Positions 47,694 through 58,852 of a stretch of DNA of 64,000 nt are shown here, one piece after another. The DNA lies in NCBI GenBank assembly GCA_036429605.1, contig CM071590.1, positions 2,480,001 through 2,544,000 of the forward strand, given 5' to 3'. Each line of letters starts with the position of its first letter. The stretch's first letter is position 1. Source of the DNA: Cladobotryum mycophilum. Taxonomy: Eukaryota > Ascomycota > Sordariomycetes > Hypocreales > Hypocreaceae. Under the pieces are notes generated by a model, which saw nothing but the letters and a program-made list of their open reading frames with translations, made no database searches and was not told the DNA's origin. The translations under genes and the position numbers were made by a program.

Positions 47694-48215
47694 TTTTGCA
47701 TCTCCATTTCTTGTATTTTTCTTGAGGCACTTACGAGTGGGTTAGCGTTCTGGAGCATGGCGTTTACTGAGATGAATATTCACATGTGGTTGATTTTGCA
47801 TAGGATGCACATGATGATTTCTGGAGGGCTTGGAGTTTGGGGGCAGATTCAATGATACCCATATGATGTGCATGTAGCCTTGAAACTTGTTCGTGGCTGC
47901 GCATAGATGCACGGGGAAGGGTGAGGGGCTTTGGACCCCATTGAGTTGATGATTTTGTTACGTCTGGAAGGGGGAAATAGCTGTACTGATATATATCAAT
48001 TATCTACTAGGGGACAAGTGGAAAAGTTGATGCAAGTTGGTTGTTTTATGGTTGCCATACAGAGAGGGCTTTATTCTCTGGCTCACTTGAGTCTTACTGA
48101 GAGATGAAGTGAGGTGAAACACCAATTTACCGAAACCAATCAAGGGTGCAGGGGAGCCACGTGAAAATCCAGGCTGAGATCCATGGATGATAATAATCTG
48201 AGACTTTGGGGAGAG

Positions 48216-48231
48216 TACAGAGTACTCTGTA
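48216..48231. repeat. Perfect 16-bp palindrome TACAGAGTACTCTGTA
   Basis: Self-complementary. Each arm differs from the TACGGAGTA/TACTCCGTA nonamer by one transition (G to A, or C to T on the other strand), as expected for a decayed member of that family. Confidence 0.8.
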
Positions 48232-48652
48232 ATATTTGGACGTAATCACACCTTAATTGCCTTGATTGCCTTACGAGGCCCAGTTCCGAGTAGAAGTAGT
48301 ATAATTAATAAGTCGGATACTCCCGACCTCACCTGAGCAAATGAATGAAGGTGCCCGGCACATCATTCAGCCCTATTTCCAACACCGGTAGTAAGTCAGC
48401 TGATAGGGAATCCATCCATCCATCCCAATATCTCTCATATTGCAAAGACTCTATTTTTTCTTCTTTTTCACTTGGCGATAAATATATTTTTTATTTGATC
48501 GTTTCTTGTTGTCGCGCTGCTTGATTATTATTTATAGCCCAACCTACTCTCATCTTACTCACATTAACCCAAAGTCATAGCGGATAATTACCCCCCCCAG
48601 AATACAACCTCACATCCTCCATAACTTCACTCATAACTGCATCTCAAACACC

Positions 48653-48670
48653 ACGCACGCACGCACGCAC
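48653..48670. repeat. (ACGC)4 tetranucleotide repeat
   Basis: Four ACGC units plus AC, followed by a CTCTCACTCT-rich stretch. Lies 75 bp upstream of the hydrolase start codon, probably in the 5' leader. Confidence 0.9.
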
Positions 48671-48744
48671 CCTTTCTCTCTCTCACTCTCTCACTCACTT
48701 ACACAACAACGTATACGTACGTGAAAAGAAAAAAGAAAAAAAGC

Positions 48745-50200
48745 ATGGATCCCTCAAACAGTCTGACCCGCTGGCCGGTCGTGCCGCAGACGACCCTCGC
48801 GATTACGGCTACTGCCGTCGCGACGGCTTCTTTGCTCCTGTTTGCCAAGGCTGCGCTCTGGCCGCGGTGGGATAAGGTGCTGGCGAACCCGCTCAAGGCG
48901 GGGGCGGCTGGTGGGCGCGTGTCGGAAGAGGAGTTGAAGGGGATGGTGTATCATCCTGATTCGTTTCCTGGAGCGAGGGATGTTGAAACGCCGGTGAGTT
49001 TTTTTTTTTTTTTTGGTTCTGTTTATTCATTTATTTGGGGGTTGTGGTGAGAGGATGTGATGAATGGATGAATGAGAGTGAGAGTGAGATGATGAATGAG
49101 AAAGAGTTGCATGCTCGGCTAAATGGAATCAACAAACTAATCACAAAAACATTATTTAGTATGGAACGATCCGTGTATATGAATTCGGCCCCGAAGACGG
49201 TGAAAAGGTCCTCCTCGTTCATGGTATTAGCACGCCATGCATCGTCCTCTCACGCCTAGCCAACGGTCTCGCCGAGCGCGGCTCCCGCGTCATGCTCTTT
49301 GTAAGAAAACCATTCCTCCTCCTCCTTTTTTTCTTTTTTCTTCTTTTCTTTTCTTTCTCTTGCACGTATCCCATCAACCCGATTTGATTTAGGCTAAAAC
49401 AGGTAAAATAATAGGACCTGTTTGGCAGAGGCTTCTCGGATGGTGTGGGCGATCTGCCCCACGATGCTCGCCTCTACGTCACCCAGATCCTCCTCGTTCT
49501 GGCTTCTAGTCCCTTGCCTTGGACGGGGAACAACGCCATGCGCCTCATCGGATACTCCCTCGGCGGGGGCATCGCCGTCCACTTTGCGACGTCTTTCCCC
49601 CATCTCGTTTCCTCGCTTGCTCTGATCGCCCCGGCGGGCCTCATCCGCTCAGAGAACTTTGGCACCGTCTCCCGCTTCATCTTCCAGTCAGGAGTTATTC
49701 CCGAGCGCATCCTGGCCTACCTCACACGGATCCGCCTCCGCCAGCCCATTGCCGCCGCCTCACGGAAGCCCAAGGCTATATCTCCAACCACTGCGCCCGC
49801 CGAAATCGCCGTGGCCGAAGCCGTAGATATGAACGTTGCCAAGGGAGATGCCGCAGCCATGCCGCTAGAGGAGCGCATTCTCCGGTACGTCAGCTGGATG
49901 GTGGTCCACCACGCCGGCTTCGTGCCCGCCTTCATGTCATCTATCCGCTACGCGCCCCTGATCGACCAGCACGACTCCTGGAGGCTCCTGTCCAGACGCG
50001 ATCCCGGCACGACTCTGGTTTTACTCGCGGAGCACGACGAGATCATCGACGTGGACGACTACAAGCGTGACGGCGTGCCCCTTACCGGGGGAGAGGACCA
50101 CACCGAATGGAGGGTCGTCCCTGGTACGCACGACTTTGTGATAACCCATACCGATAGGGTTCTCAGAGAGTTGGATCAGTGGTGGGGACCAAAGAACTAA
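48745..50200 (+). CDS. Membrane-anchored alpha/beta hydrolase
   Basis: Three exons: 48745-48993, 49160-49300 and 49415-50200, with introns of 166 nt (containing a T16 run right after the GTGAG donor) and 114 nt, both in phase 0; 391 residues. The first ATG in frame is 48745. A single hydrophobic segment at about residues 17-40 anchors the N-terminus. The hydrolase fold shows the oxyanion-region motif VLLVHGIS, the nucleophile elbow GYSLGGGIA (GxSxGG), LIAPAGLI, an acid-region LLAEHDEIIDVDD and a catalytic-His candidate in PGTHDFVITH. These are the Ser, Asp/Glu and His positions expected of the superfamily. The substrate is not determinable; esters or lipids are plausible. Convergent with the ABC transporter gene. 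Confidence 0.9.
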
Positions 50201-50429
50201 AGAAGATGATGGGGAGGGTTCCTAGATCTAGAAAGATGTTTTGAATGAGATAATAATGCGCACGATAGAAAGTTACAATAGGTTGGTTCATGTGTTAATA
50301 GTTGAGATTAGAGACATAGTTATATACAGTGATTGGCGATACCCAATGTGCTGCTATAAACAATAAAGTGGCGATCCCAAACACCGAATTCATGCATGTT
50401 CAAAAAAGAAAAACATTCCTTCGTGTAGA

Positions 50430-53400
50430 TCACCGGTCTAGGGCTTGACTTTGACACTTTCATCAAGAGTTAGCAATCATGCTCGTAAAAGGGGGTTGAA
50501 AGAGGGGTTAATTACCATTTGCCAGTATACACCTCGCCTCTTCAACAGCTCCGTGTGATTCCCTTGTTCCAATAGCTTTCCTTCACCTAGAACAAAAATA
50601 ACATCCGCATTCTGAACCGTAGCCAATCTATGTGCCACCACGACCATGGTGCGACCCTTGCCTGCCCGCTCAAATGCCGCCTGTACCAGCTTCTCGCTCT
50701 CCGAATCAAGGGAGCTGGTGGCTTCATCCAGGAGCAAGATATCCGGGTTTCGAATGAGAGCGCGGGCAATGGCAACGCGCTGCTTCTGTCCACCAGAGAG
50801 GGACACACCTCTAGAACCGATATTGGTATTGTAACCCTCGGGGAGAGAGACGATAAATTCGTGGATGGATGCGTCGCGACAGGCTTGGTGAATCTGCTCA
50901 TCTGTGACTGTTGCATCGTCTACTCCAAGTATAATGTTGTCCCTGAGAGTGCCTACAGCCAAGTCAGTTGAAATTGAACCATCGGAAAAGAGAAAGGACG
51001 TACCTTGGAACATCATGGGCTCCTGGGCAACAAGCGAGAGGTGTCTCCGGTATTCATAGACGTTGACTTCAGTGATATCTTTACCGTTGCATAGGATGCG
51101 TCCCTTGTCAAGCTCGTAGAATCTTTGCGCGGTTAGTTATTAGACCCCAATATCACATAGACTCTTACTAACCGTTCCATGAGTGAAATAATGCTCGTCT
51201 TGCCACAGCCAGATGCCCCAACAAGAGCCGCAAATTGGCCTTTTTCAATGCTTAGACTCAGGCCACTGAAAACTGGCACATTGCGGGTCGGATATTTAAA
51301 GTGCAAATTCTCCAACTCAATCTTCATGCCTCCTTGAACGTCAGGAATCCTGTTCGATTCTGAACTCGTATCTTGGAGCCTTGTATCCCTCATGCTCAGA
51401 ATACGATTTGCTGCGGCCGTAACCTGCGCGACATTGGGCCCAAAGCTCAAGCTCTGCCCTGCAGACTCCCCCGTATTCATGATGGCCATGAAGCAGACAA
51501 AAAAGTTCTCAACCTTGTACTCTCCGCCTGCTAAAAGACGACTGCCGTACCAAAAGATGAGAGCCTGGCAAGCCATGGTTACGCTGTCTGAGAAACCAAA
51601 GAGGAGACTGACCCAGCGAGCCTTTTTGTATGCTGTTTTAACATGGCCGCTGCAGAGGTGCTCAAACCGGTCGCAGATCGGCCCCTCCAAGGTGAGGGAG
51701 GTAACGGTTCTGAATGCACCAATTGACTCGGAGGCAAACTTGGAGCTCTCTGCAAAAACTTCGTTATTCATCTTTTCAAACTGGAGTTCATACTTTAAAC
51801 GCCAATAGGATGAGACGAGAAGAATTGGCATGACAACGCAACTAGCCACAATGGCGAGCTTCCAACCAAAGGAAAAGGCAATGGCGATGGACCCAGTAAG
51901 ATTAAACACTGCAATATAGACACTGGCCATATTAACACCCATGAGCTCTTGGAGTTGCTGGGGATCGCTGGCGGCTCGAGCCGTCATGGTTCCCTGTGAG
52001 TGGTCTTCCCCATCAAAAAAGGATATTTTCTGATATAGGATATCTTCAAAGTACTGCCGTTGGTATCTTGCTTGAACGATGGGCGCCAGCCATGTGGAAA
52101 ATGAAAAGGTGCCAAAGTAAGAGATGCCAACACCAATGGCCAACACCAGCCACATTGAAGCCCAGAAACGGCTTTCTTCAAGTAGCTTCTCTCCTTGGTA
52201 CTGAAAAACGACGACAAGTTTTGCAAAGAGCCAAGCCTGTAAAGGCACACCAGCTCCGGCACATGCAGAAAACAAAACAGTCAGAAACAGCAGATACCAA
52301 TGGCTCTTGGTCTCGTAGAGCAGCCGTCCAAAACTAGCAAAGAAATTCCGCTGCTCCATCGAGGTTTCTTCAGATCCAGCCTGAGCTTCCGCCTCGTTGT
52401 GACTCTTTTCACGAGTTATAGAACTAGAATCGGCATCCTTCTCCTTACACTCCTCATCCGCTTCGGTAGAACCGAGGGAAAGTGCCTGAGCGTTGACAAG
52501 ACCAGAGTAGACGCCTCCCTCCATTGCAATAAGGCTTTCATGCGTTCCAGATTCCACTACCTTGCCTTTCTTGAGGACCACGATTCGATCGGCTTTCTTG
52601 ATTGTGGACAGCCGGTGGGCAATAGTAATAGTCGTTCGATTTTGAGCAACGCGGTCCAAGGCAGCCTGGACTATTCGCTCTCCTCGAACATCGATAGCGC
52701 TGGTTGCTTCGTCGAGGATGAGGATCTTTGGTTTACGAACAATGGAACGGGCTATCGCAATGCGCTGACGTTGGCCACCAGATAGCTTCGCTCCACTGTC
52801 GCCGACTATGGTGTTGTATCCCTTTTCGACTATCAGTAAAGGCAATGCACCAGAGATGGAATACACTCACATCAGGAAGCTTATCAATAAACTCATCCGC
52901 AAAGGCCTCTTGACAAGCCTCTTTTACCAACTCCCTCTTCTTTCCCTCGGATTCATTCTCCCATTGTGAGCCAATCAATCCGTTTGCCACGTTGACATGG
53001 ATGGTGTCGTTGAAGAGAAAGGGTTCCTGCTGAACAAGCCCAATCTGTGACCTCCACCATTTCATGTCAATTTCATCAAGGACATGGCCACTAATCGTGA
53101 TGCTTCCATCAAGTTTCACTGGTGGTCCGGTCTCTTCGGGCTCTTGGTCTGTTATTTCATCCTCTCCTTCGCCTTTTTTATCCTTCTTTTTCTTCTTCTC
53201 AACTGCCTTTTCAATCACATGTTGAGCCTTGAGAGTATACCACCGTTCAATCAAGCCCACGATTGTACTTTTGCCAGATCCTGATGGTCCAACAATGGCT
53301 GTGATTTTGCCAGCCTCGATGCGCAAGTCCAGCTCATCTAAAATCTTGACGTGTGGACGGCTGGGGTAAGCAAATGTGACCTTGTCGAGAATAATATCAT

Positions 53401-54912
53401 CTGTGGCAGATATTTCAGGGTCCTTGAGATGTCCCGAGTCTGGCTGAGGTGCATCTATAACAGTGAAAAATTGGCAAGCAGCAACAGTGGCCTTGCTGAC
53501 TGCTAGAAGAGGACTCGATATTCGTTCCAAGGAGAAGACAACCATCATCACCGAGAATAAAACACTGCCATGTAAGCATGAGCCATCACCTAGAAAGATA
53601 TTGTACTTACGTTACAATAGTGCCAACATTGTTAGTTCCGCTCTCGACGGCTGATTTGGTTCCATACCAGAAAGCCAATGCAAATGCAGAAAATACAGCA
53701 AAGAACTAGAGGATGTAAGTAATTATTCTTCAAATATTTGAGGCACTTACAATAAGTCCAAACTGCAATGCGATCAAAGGGGACATGAACTGAGAATGTC
53801 GCTTGGCCTCGTCCACAAAGGTCGAATACTTCTTGGTCATGCGGGTTTCTGCGCCACAGGCTGCAATCATTCGAATGCTGGCAAACGTCTCGCTGGCAAT
53901 AGATGATGACTTGGCTTCGGCCTACGAGTAAAGTCAGATTGAGTATCTTTGGCACAACGGAAGTTACCAACTTCTGTCACTCTACCATGGCCCTTGACGA
54001 TGAATGGTAGTAGAATGGATATTGTAAGCATGATGAAGAGGATTGCCGACGAGGTGACCAGCGTGAGAGACCAATTTTTAGTAAAGGAAACGATGATGGA
54101 AGCAATTATAGTCGAGTTATACTCGACAAATGTGCCGAGCTTTTCTGAGATGCCAAGCTGCAGTACATTGCTGGTGGAAGTGATTGTTGTCGTTGCTAGG
54201 CCGGGAGGCATCGAATCCAAGACGTGTATACTTTGTCCAAAGAGGGCCTTCAGGTAGTTGAGTCGAATCGCCGAGGATAACCTGATGCCAATCATGCGGA
54301 AGGCAAACTGAGAGCTATCAGTGCTGGTCCGGGCTTATAAGATGGATTGATGGTGCAAGCAGTTACCTTGTTGATGTAATTGAGACCAAGCCGAGCGATG
54401 AAAAGAGCAAACATGTAAAGACTATCCAGTATCAGTATGAAGGTACAAAACAAATGGCGATTCTACTAACGCAAGTCTGTCCATTTTCTTCTTGAAGGCG
54501 TCGACGCCCTGGTCTGCATTGGAGAAGTCACTGATGTTTCCAACAAACCGGCCTGGCAGGCTGTAAGTCAAGATGTCTTGGAACATATCTTGGGGAGGCT
54601 AACCAAACACCACATTCATCAAAGGCAATGTGACACCAGCACCAATGGATGCCAGGAAGCCGGCAGCATAAGCTAGGAAGTCCCATTTCGTGGCATATTT
54701 AAACACTCGCTACGAATTCTGTCAGATTCTGTGAAACTATCTCTTTCTCGACCGTAACGAACCAGGTAATCCTGAAATGATGCAGTTCTTTGTGGCCTAG
54801 GCTTTGATTCTGGCGGTTCGCTAAGGCCAGCGGCGGCAATACTCCGCTTCTCATCCTCTGGAGGTGGAGAGCTACTTGACTGCTCAACTAGTATATCGTC
54901 TTTGGTACCCAT
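50430..54912 (-). CDS. ABCB full transporter (P-glycoprotein type, multidrug/lipid)
   Basis: Twelve exons: 54912-54763, 54709-54604, 54552-54471, 54421-54367, 54307-53972, 53921-53752, 53706-53611, 53564-52871, 52821-51173, 51122-51004, 50952-50516 and 50456-50430; introns 46-81 nt; 1306 residues. Layout is TMD1-NBD1-TMD2-NBD2. NBD1 has Walker A GPSGSGKST near residue 425, a Lys/Glu-rich insertion (KKKKKDKKGEGEDE), signature LSGGQRQR and Walker B ILILDEATSAID. NBD2 has Walker A GASGCGKTS, signature LSGGQKQR and ILLLDEATSSLD. Both sites look catalytically complete. This matches fungal ABCB pumps related to fission yeast Pmd1, which export drugs, mycotoxins or lipophilic compounds at the plasma membrane. 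The final exon is only nine codons including the stop. Two apparent defects (a TAG and a missing T) disappear with the splice sites given here. Confidence 0.93.
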
Positions 54913-56507
54913 TTCGGCTTTGCATACCAATCAACCAAATAGGTAGGATGGAGAGGATGAGTAAAATGGAAAGAATGTACTTGTATATAATATAATATAA
55001 TCTTTAAATTAGAAACGGTGGAAATATTCAACGGGTCATTCAAATATGTGGCTTCCGACTGCTGGCTGTTCTGGGCTGGTCGTTGGCTGCTAAACATAAA
55101 CCGATGAATACGAAAGTCATCTCATGCAGCGTGGCGTATCAGATTACCAGGACGGGATCTGGGACAGCCCCGAGCGATCAGACATGGCAAACGCTATCCG
55201 AACTTGAGACATTGGAAGCCTCATGGACAGTCGAGGCGAGGCGAGGCGAGGCGAGGTAAGGCATGAATGAATGAATTGAAGTGAGATAGATGCCTGGCAT
55301 AAGAGTCTTCTTGGGGTACCGGTAGGGGTAGGTACCTGTACAATGTACCCTTTGTATTTTTGGCAAGAACCTCATGATGCGATCGGCGGCCAATCATTGG
55401 CGGGGTTCAATTAGACCAGACGTTAATCAACATTCAACAGCTCAACTAGCGGAAGCTTGGCGGGTGAGGCAACAGCTCCCGTGCTTGCATTGGTAACCTT
55501 CCTTGATATCTCCACGTACCTTATCTCTAAGTATCTAGTACCTCCCATGTCCTCATTGAGTCATAATACATCCATAGGTATACATACATATATAGATAGA
55601 TGCTGGGCATTGTTAGAAGACATCCCCCAATGCTGTCTATTGCAGATCTCAACCTTATTCATCTATTTAGCAATGCTGCTCGGGGTATTAGTAAACGTGT
55701 ATTTACATGTGGAATAGTTACGCACGGTGTGCAGTTTTGAACGCCGTCTTCAGGCTCCCGTTCAGCTGAGACATTCGAAGCCAGCTGAATTGAGAGTCCG
55801 AACATTACGACAACAATGTTGCTGCTAACAAATAAATAAGACTAGCATTAAAAAAAGAAAAGCCAAGTTTGATCAGGAGACTACTCATACAAAACGCTTT
55901 TCATTCTATATGTATGTACAGGGAGGGACATGCTAAAGATTGGTTGACTCGGTGGCTTGCACCGTCTCTAGTATCGGGTAGCTCAACAAGTCCGATGATC
56001 CGAAAAGTAGAGGAGTAAATCATCACACAGCTTCAAGGAGTATATAGTTTTGTATTTACAGACGATTGAGAATCAAGTTGAAATCACACTTTCTAATAAT
56101 TCAATCTCTGATTCATCAAAATAAGTATCTCTTCCATAGTTGCTCTTGTAATAAGACGAGTCCTTATTCTCGCCATAACCATGATGCTTGCGCCATGGTT
56201 AGATAGTAGCATATTATTGGTATCCGTCTACTTATCAGGCAGGTCTTTGAACAACATCACTCTGGGGTGTGAGCCTGATGCTATCCTTGAAAGTATTAAC
56301 GCAAATTGCCCCTGTAATAGAATACACAACGCTGTTACTTAGGCTTCCGTGCAGCTGGAAGATGCAAAGCGGGGCACTCCGGCTGTATCAGGCAGACATC
56401 TATCACCAGCAGACCATGTCTGCTTAGCTTGACAGAGCGAGGCAACAATATAATCATTGTTGCTTAAACGATAGACCCCAAAGTCCATAATCCTGAATAC
56501 GAAAACA
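54913..56507. other. Divergent intergenic region, no gene recognised
   Basis: Shared upstream region of the ABC transporter (-) and the HET gene (+). Contains a CGAGG tandem repeat at 55232-55256. AT-rich in places (54970-55010, 55800-56110). No gene supported. Confidence 0.55.
55232..55256. repeat. (CGAGG)5 tandem pentamer
   Basis: Five uninterrupted CGAGG units, about 320 bp upstream of the ABC transporter start codon. Confidence 0.95.
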
Positions 56508-58629
56508 ATGCTACAAACAACAGACAAACAGGATTATGCTTCGCCAAGCCACAATAAGCCCTGCGATGTTTGTCTCAACCTGCAGTATTCATCCCGGCGT
56601 GGTCATCAAGCCCTCAAGTCCGGGGGAAGCATCCCCGGCCATATGGATACCTTTCTGAGGCACATGGATGATTTCGAGAAGTCGAGTGTGCTAGGATGTT
56701 CTACGTGTGATTTTATAAAAAAGGCCATCTTACACCTGGAGCCGGCAGAAGAAGACCGCGAATCTATTTCCATCAACCTCAACAAGTTTGGCAACATTAC
56801 GATTTTGCTCACATGGACTTGCAAGACAATACAGATCTACACACCTGCGGGTAAGAAGACCCAAAAAATATGACCCGTAGTTTACCATCGTATGCCCTAA
56901 TCCATTGATACCTTGATCTCCAGGTCTACCGCCGGTTTGGGAAAGCATCACAAATAGCCAGGAGATCAGTTGCTCCGCAGATTCCCAAGAAGCATATACG
57001 TTTATTGAGAATTGTCTTGCAAAGTGCGAAGAACATCCGATATGCAAACCTGTGTCGTTTGAGGTTCCTACTCGCCTTATTGACGTTGGCTCGCACCAAG
57101 ACACCGAGGTTCGACTCGTAGAGACTGTACCCTCCTCTCAGGACAACTACATTGCGCTTAGCTACTGCTGGGGGAAGGCAGAAGTCATCAAGACTCTGCA
57201 GAAAAATTACGAAGCGATGAAGAAGGGAATACAAGTCCTGAGGTTTCCCAAGACAATCCAAGACGCAATCAAGATAACCCGAAAGCTGAACCTGCGATAT
57301 CTATGGGTTGACGCAATATGCATCATCCAAGACTCGACCCCCGACTGGGAGATCGAATCCAGTAAAATGGCGTCCGTCTACTGCAACGCGTATTTGACCA
57401 TTGCTGCCGCAACCTCGGGTGCTGCAGCGGATGGCTTTCTTCATCAAAACCATGTTGCAGCTAAAGAAAAGCCTCCATTCAAGATGGAATGGACAACTCA
57501 TGACGGCCGGCGGTCCATCCTGGCCGCAAGAGTAATACCCGATTTATCAAGGCACTCGCTCGGAGAAGACGGCGAAGTCTACGACCCTCTGCCCCTATCT
57601 CTTCGTGGCTGGACACTGCAGGAGAGCAGTCTTTCGAGAAGACTGTTGACCTACACGACCGAGGAACTGCGGTGGTCCTGCTTGCAATATTCGGTTTGCG
57701 AATGCATGACTCTTGATAAGATTGAAGAAAATGAAAAGTTTCTTTACAAGTCTCTGTATTCCATCAATAGCCGGAATAAGGCTTATGAAGAATGGCATTA
57801 TTTGGTCTCGGATTTCACAGGGCGTGCACTGACAAACCCCCTCGACAGGCTTCCCGCGATATCTGGCATCGCACGGGCAGTCTAAGACGTCACTAATTCT
57901 AAGTATATTGCAGGGCTGTGGTCGGAAAACTTCATCGAGGGCCTCACGTGGACAGGAAGCACACCCGACAACATTGCATCCAGCTTGTCAGTTCCAGCAC
58001 TTCTCAGCTATCGTGCACCGACATTTTCCTGGGCATCAGTCGAACAACCTATATCATACATAGTCACGGAGCGCTGGGTGTCGGCCAAGTCCTGTCGTCT
58101 CATTGAGGCCGAGGCCGATGTCCCGGGTCGGAACCCCCTTGGCCAGGTGAAGAGTGCGTGGGCGACATTACGGGGTCTTATATTCAAGACTACGCTTCAA
58201 ATCAGACGCAACCCCGATGACAGTGACTATGACAAGTACGTCGTTTCTTGCGTCGATACCGAGTTTGTGCTCAGGGCCGACATGGCCTTGGAGAGTTTCG
58301 AGGCTACCAATCATGGCATCATGGAGAGGTCCGTTCGTCGGTCGCCATTTGGGTCATTAAAGAAAGAGGCAGAGGCCGGGACACCCGTGTTCCTCTTCTA
58401 TCTTGGACATTGGCGTGGGTCGAGACACCCAAGAAGGAAGCATACGCTCCAAGCAGTTGGCGAATATCTTGTTCTTGGAAAGTCTGCTACGGACATGAAC
58501 AAGTATGAGCGGCTTGGGGAGGTAGGCAACACATTCATAACAGATGCCGAAATTCCGGTAGATTCGGAGCCTGTCGAGTGTTTAGAGACGTTGAGTCACT
58601 TTTCAGAGCAAGTGATTACTTTGATATGA
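56508..58629 (+). pseudogene. HET-domain protein gene with premature in-frame stop
   Basis: Exons 56508-56850 and 56924-58629 with a 73-nt intron (GTAAGA...CTCCAG); 682 codons. The HET domain is typical: YIALSYCWG at the start of the domain, AIKITRKLNLRYLWVDAICIIQDS, WEIESSKMASVYCNAYLTIAAATS, and LSLRGWTLQESSLSRRLLTYT. After LPAISGIARAV a TAA (57883-57885) interrupts the frame, which then continues without loss through SKYIAGLW, a motif normally continuous with the preceding one in these proteins. HET proteins mediate heterokaryon incompatibility and regulated cell death. The stop would remove about the last 225 residues. One C-to-T change (CAA to TAA) explains it; no intron of credible length removes the stop without deleting the conserved YIAGLW. 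It may be a natural null allele, as is common for het genes, or a sequence error. Confidence 0.85.
58592..58598. promoter_or_regulatory. TGAGTCA, possible Cpc1/Gcn4 binding site for the HisRS gene
   Basis: A perfect palindromic GCN4-type heptamer (TGA-G-TCA). It sits inside the last codons of the HET gene, about 200-390 bp upstream of the candidate HisRS start codons, where promoter elements would be expected because the intergenic gap is short. Aminoacyl-tRNA synthetase genes are often under cross-pathway control by Cpc1/Gcn4. A 7-mer may also occur by chance. Confidence 0.4.
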
Positions 58630-58852
58630 ATAGACCGGACTTGATATCCATCCATGAATCTTGAACACCGTCAACTCCTTGCGTTCTAATAATGCATCAG
58701 GTCTTATTAAAAGGCTTATCGATAATGCTTTAGGTCCACTCCCAGGGCTCTCCGTTAGCGGGGCACGCATCGCGCTACCAAGCAAAAGGCTTCTGATGAC
58801 TCCAACCACAAGGCCAAGTCCATTTTTACCCCTCTGCCCCTCTGCCCCTCGA

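Larger units (their letters stand above)
47694..48744. other. Intergenic region, no gene recognised
   Basis: Contains the regulator's 3' region and the 5' region of the hydrolase gene. Features are a 16-bp perfect palindrome at 48216-48231 and an (ACGC)n run followed by a CT-rich stretch just before the hydrolase start. Confidence 0.6.

Noticed and set aside
53752..53764. Apparent missing T in exon 6 of the ABC transporter (expected QFGLI, seen QLDL)
   Set aside because: Careful counting shows the exon ends in phase 2 and joins exactly to the next exon; the substitution is of equal length, so there is no frameshift.
54597..54599. Apparent in-frame TAG in the first transmembrane domain of the ABC transporter, suggesting a pseudogene
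   Set aside because: A normal 51-nt intron (54603-54553, GTTAGC...TGCCAG, with a TTGACTTAC branch-like sequence) removes it and joins VVFG to RFVGN as in relatives.
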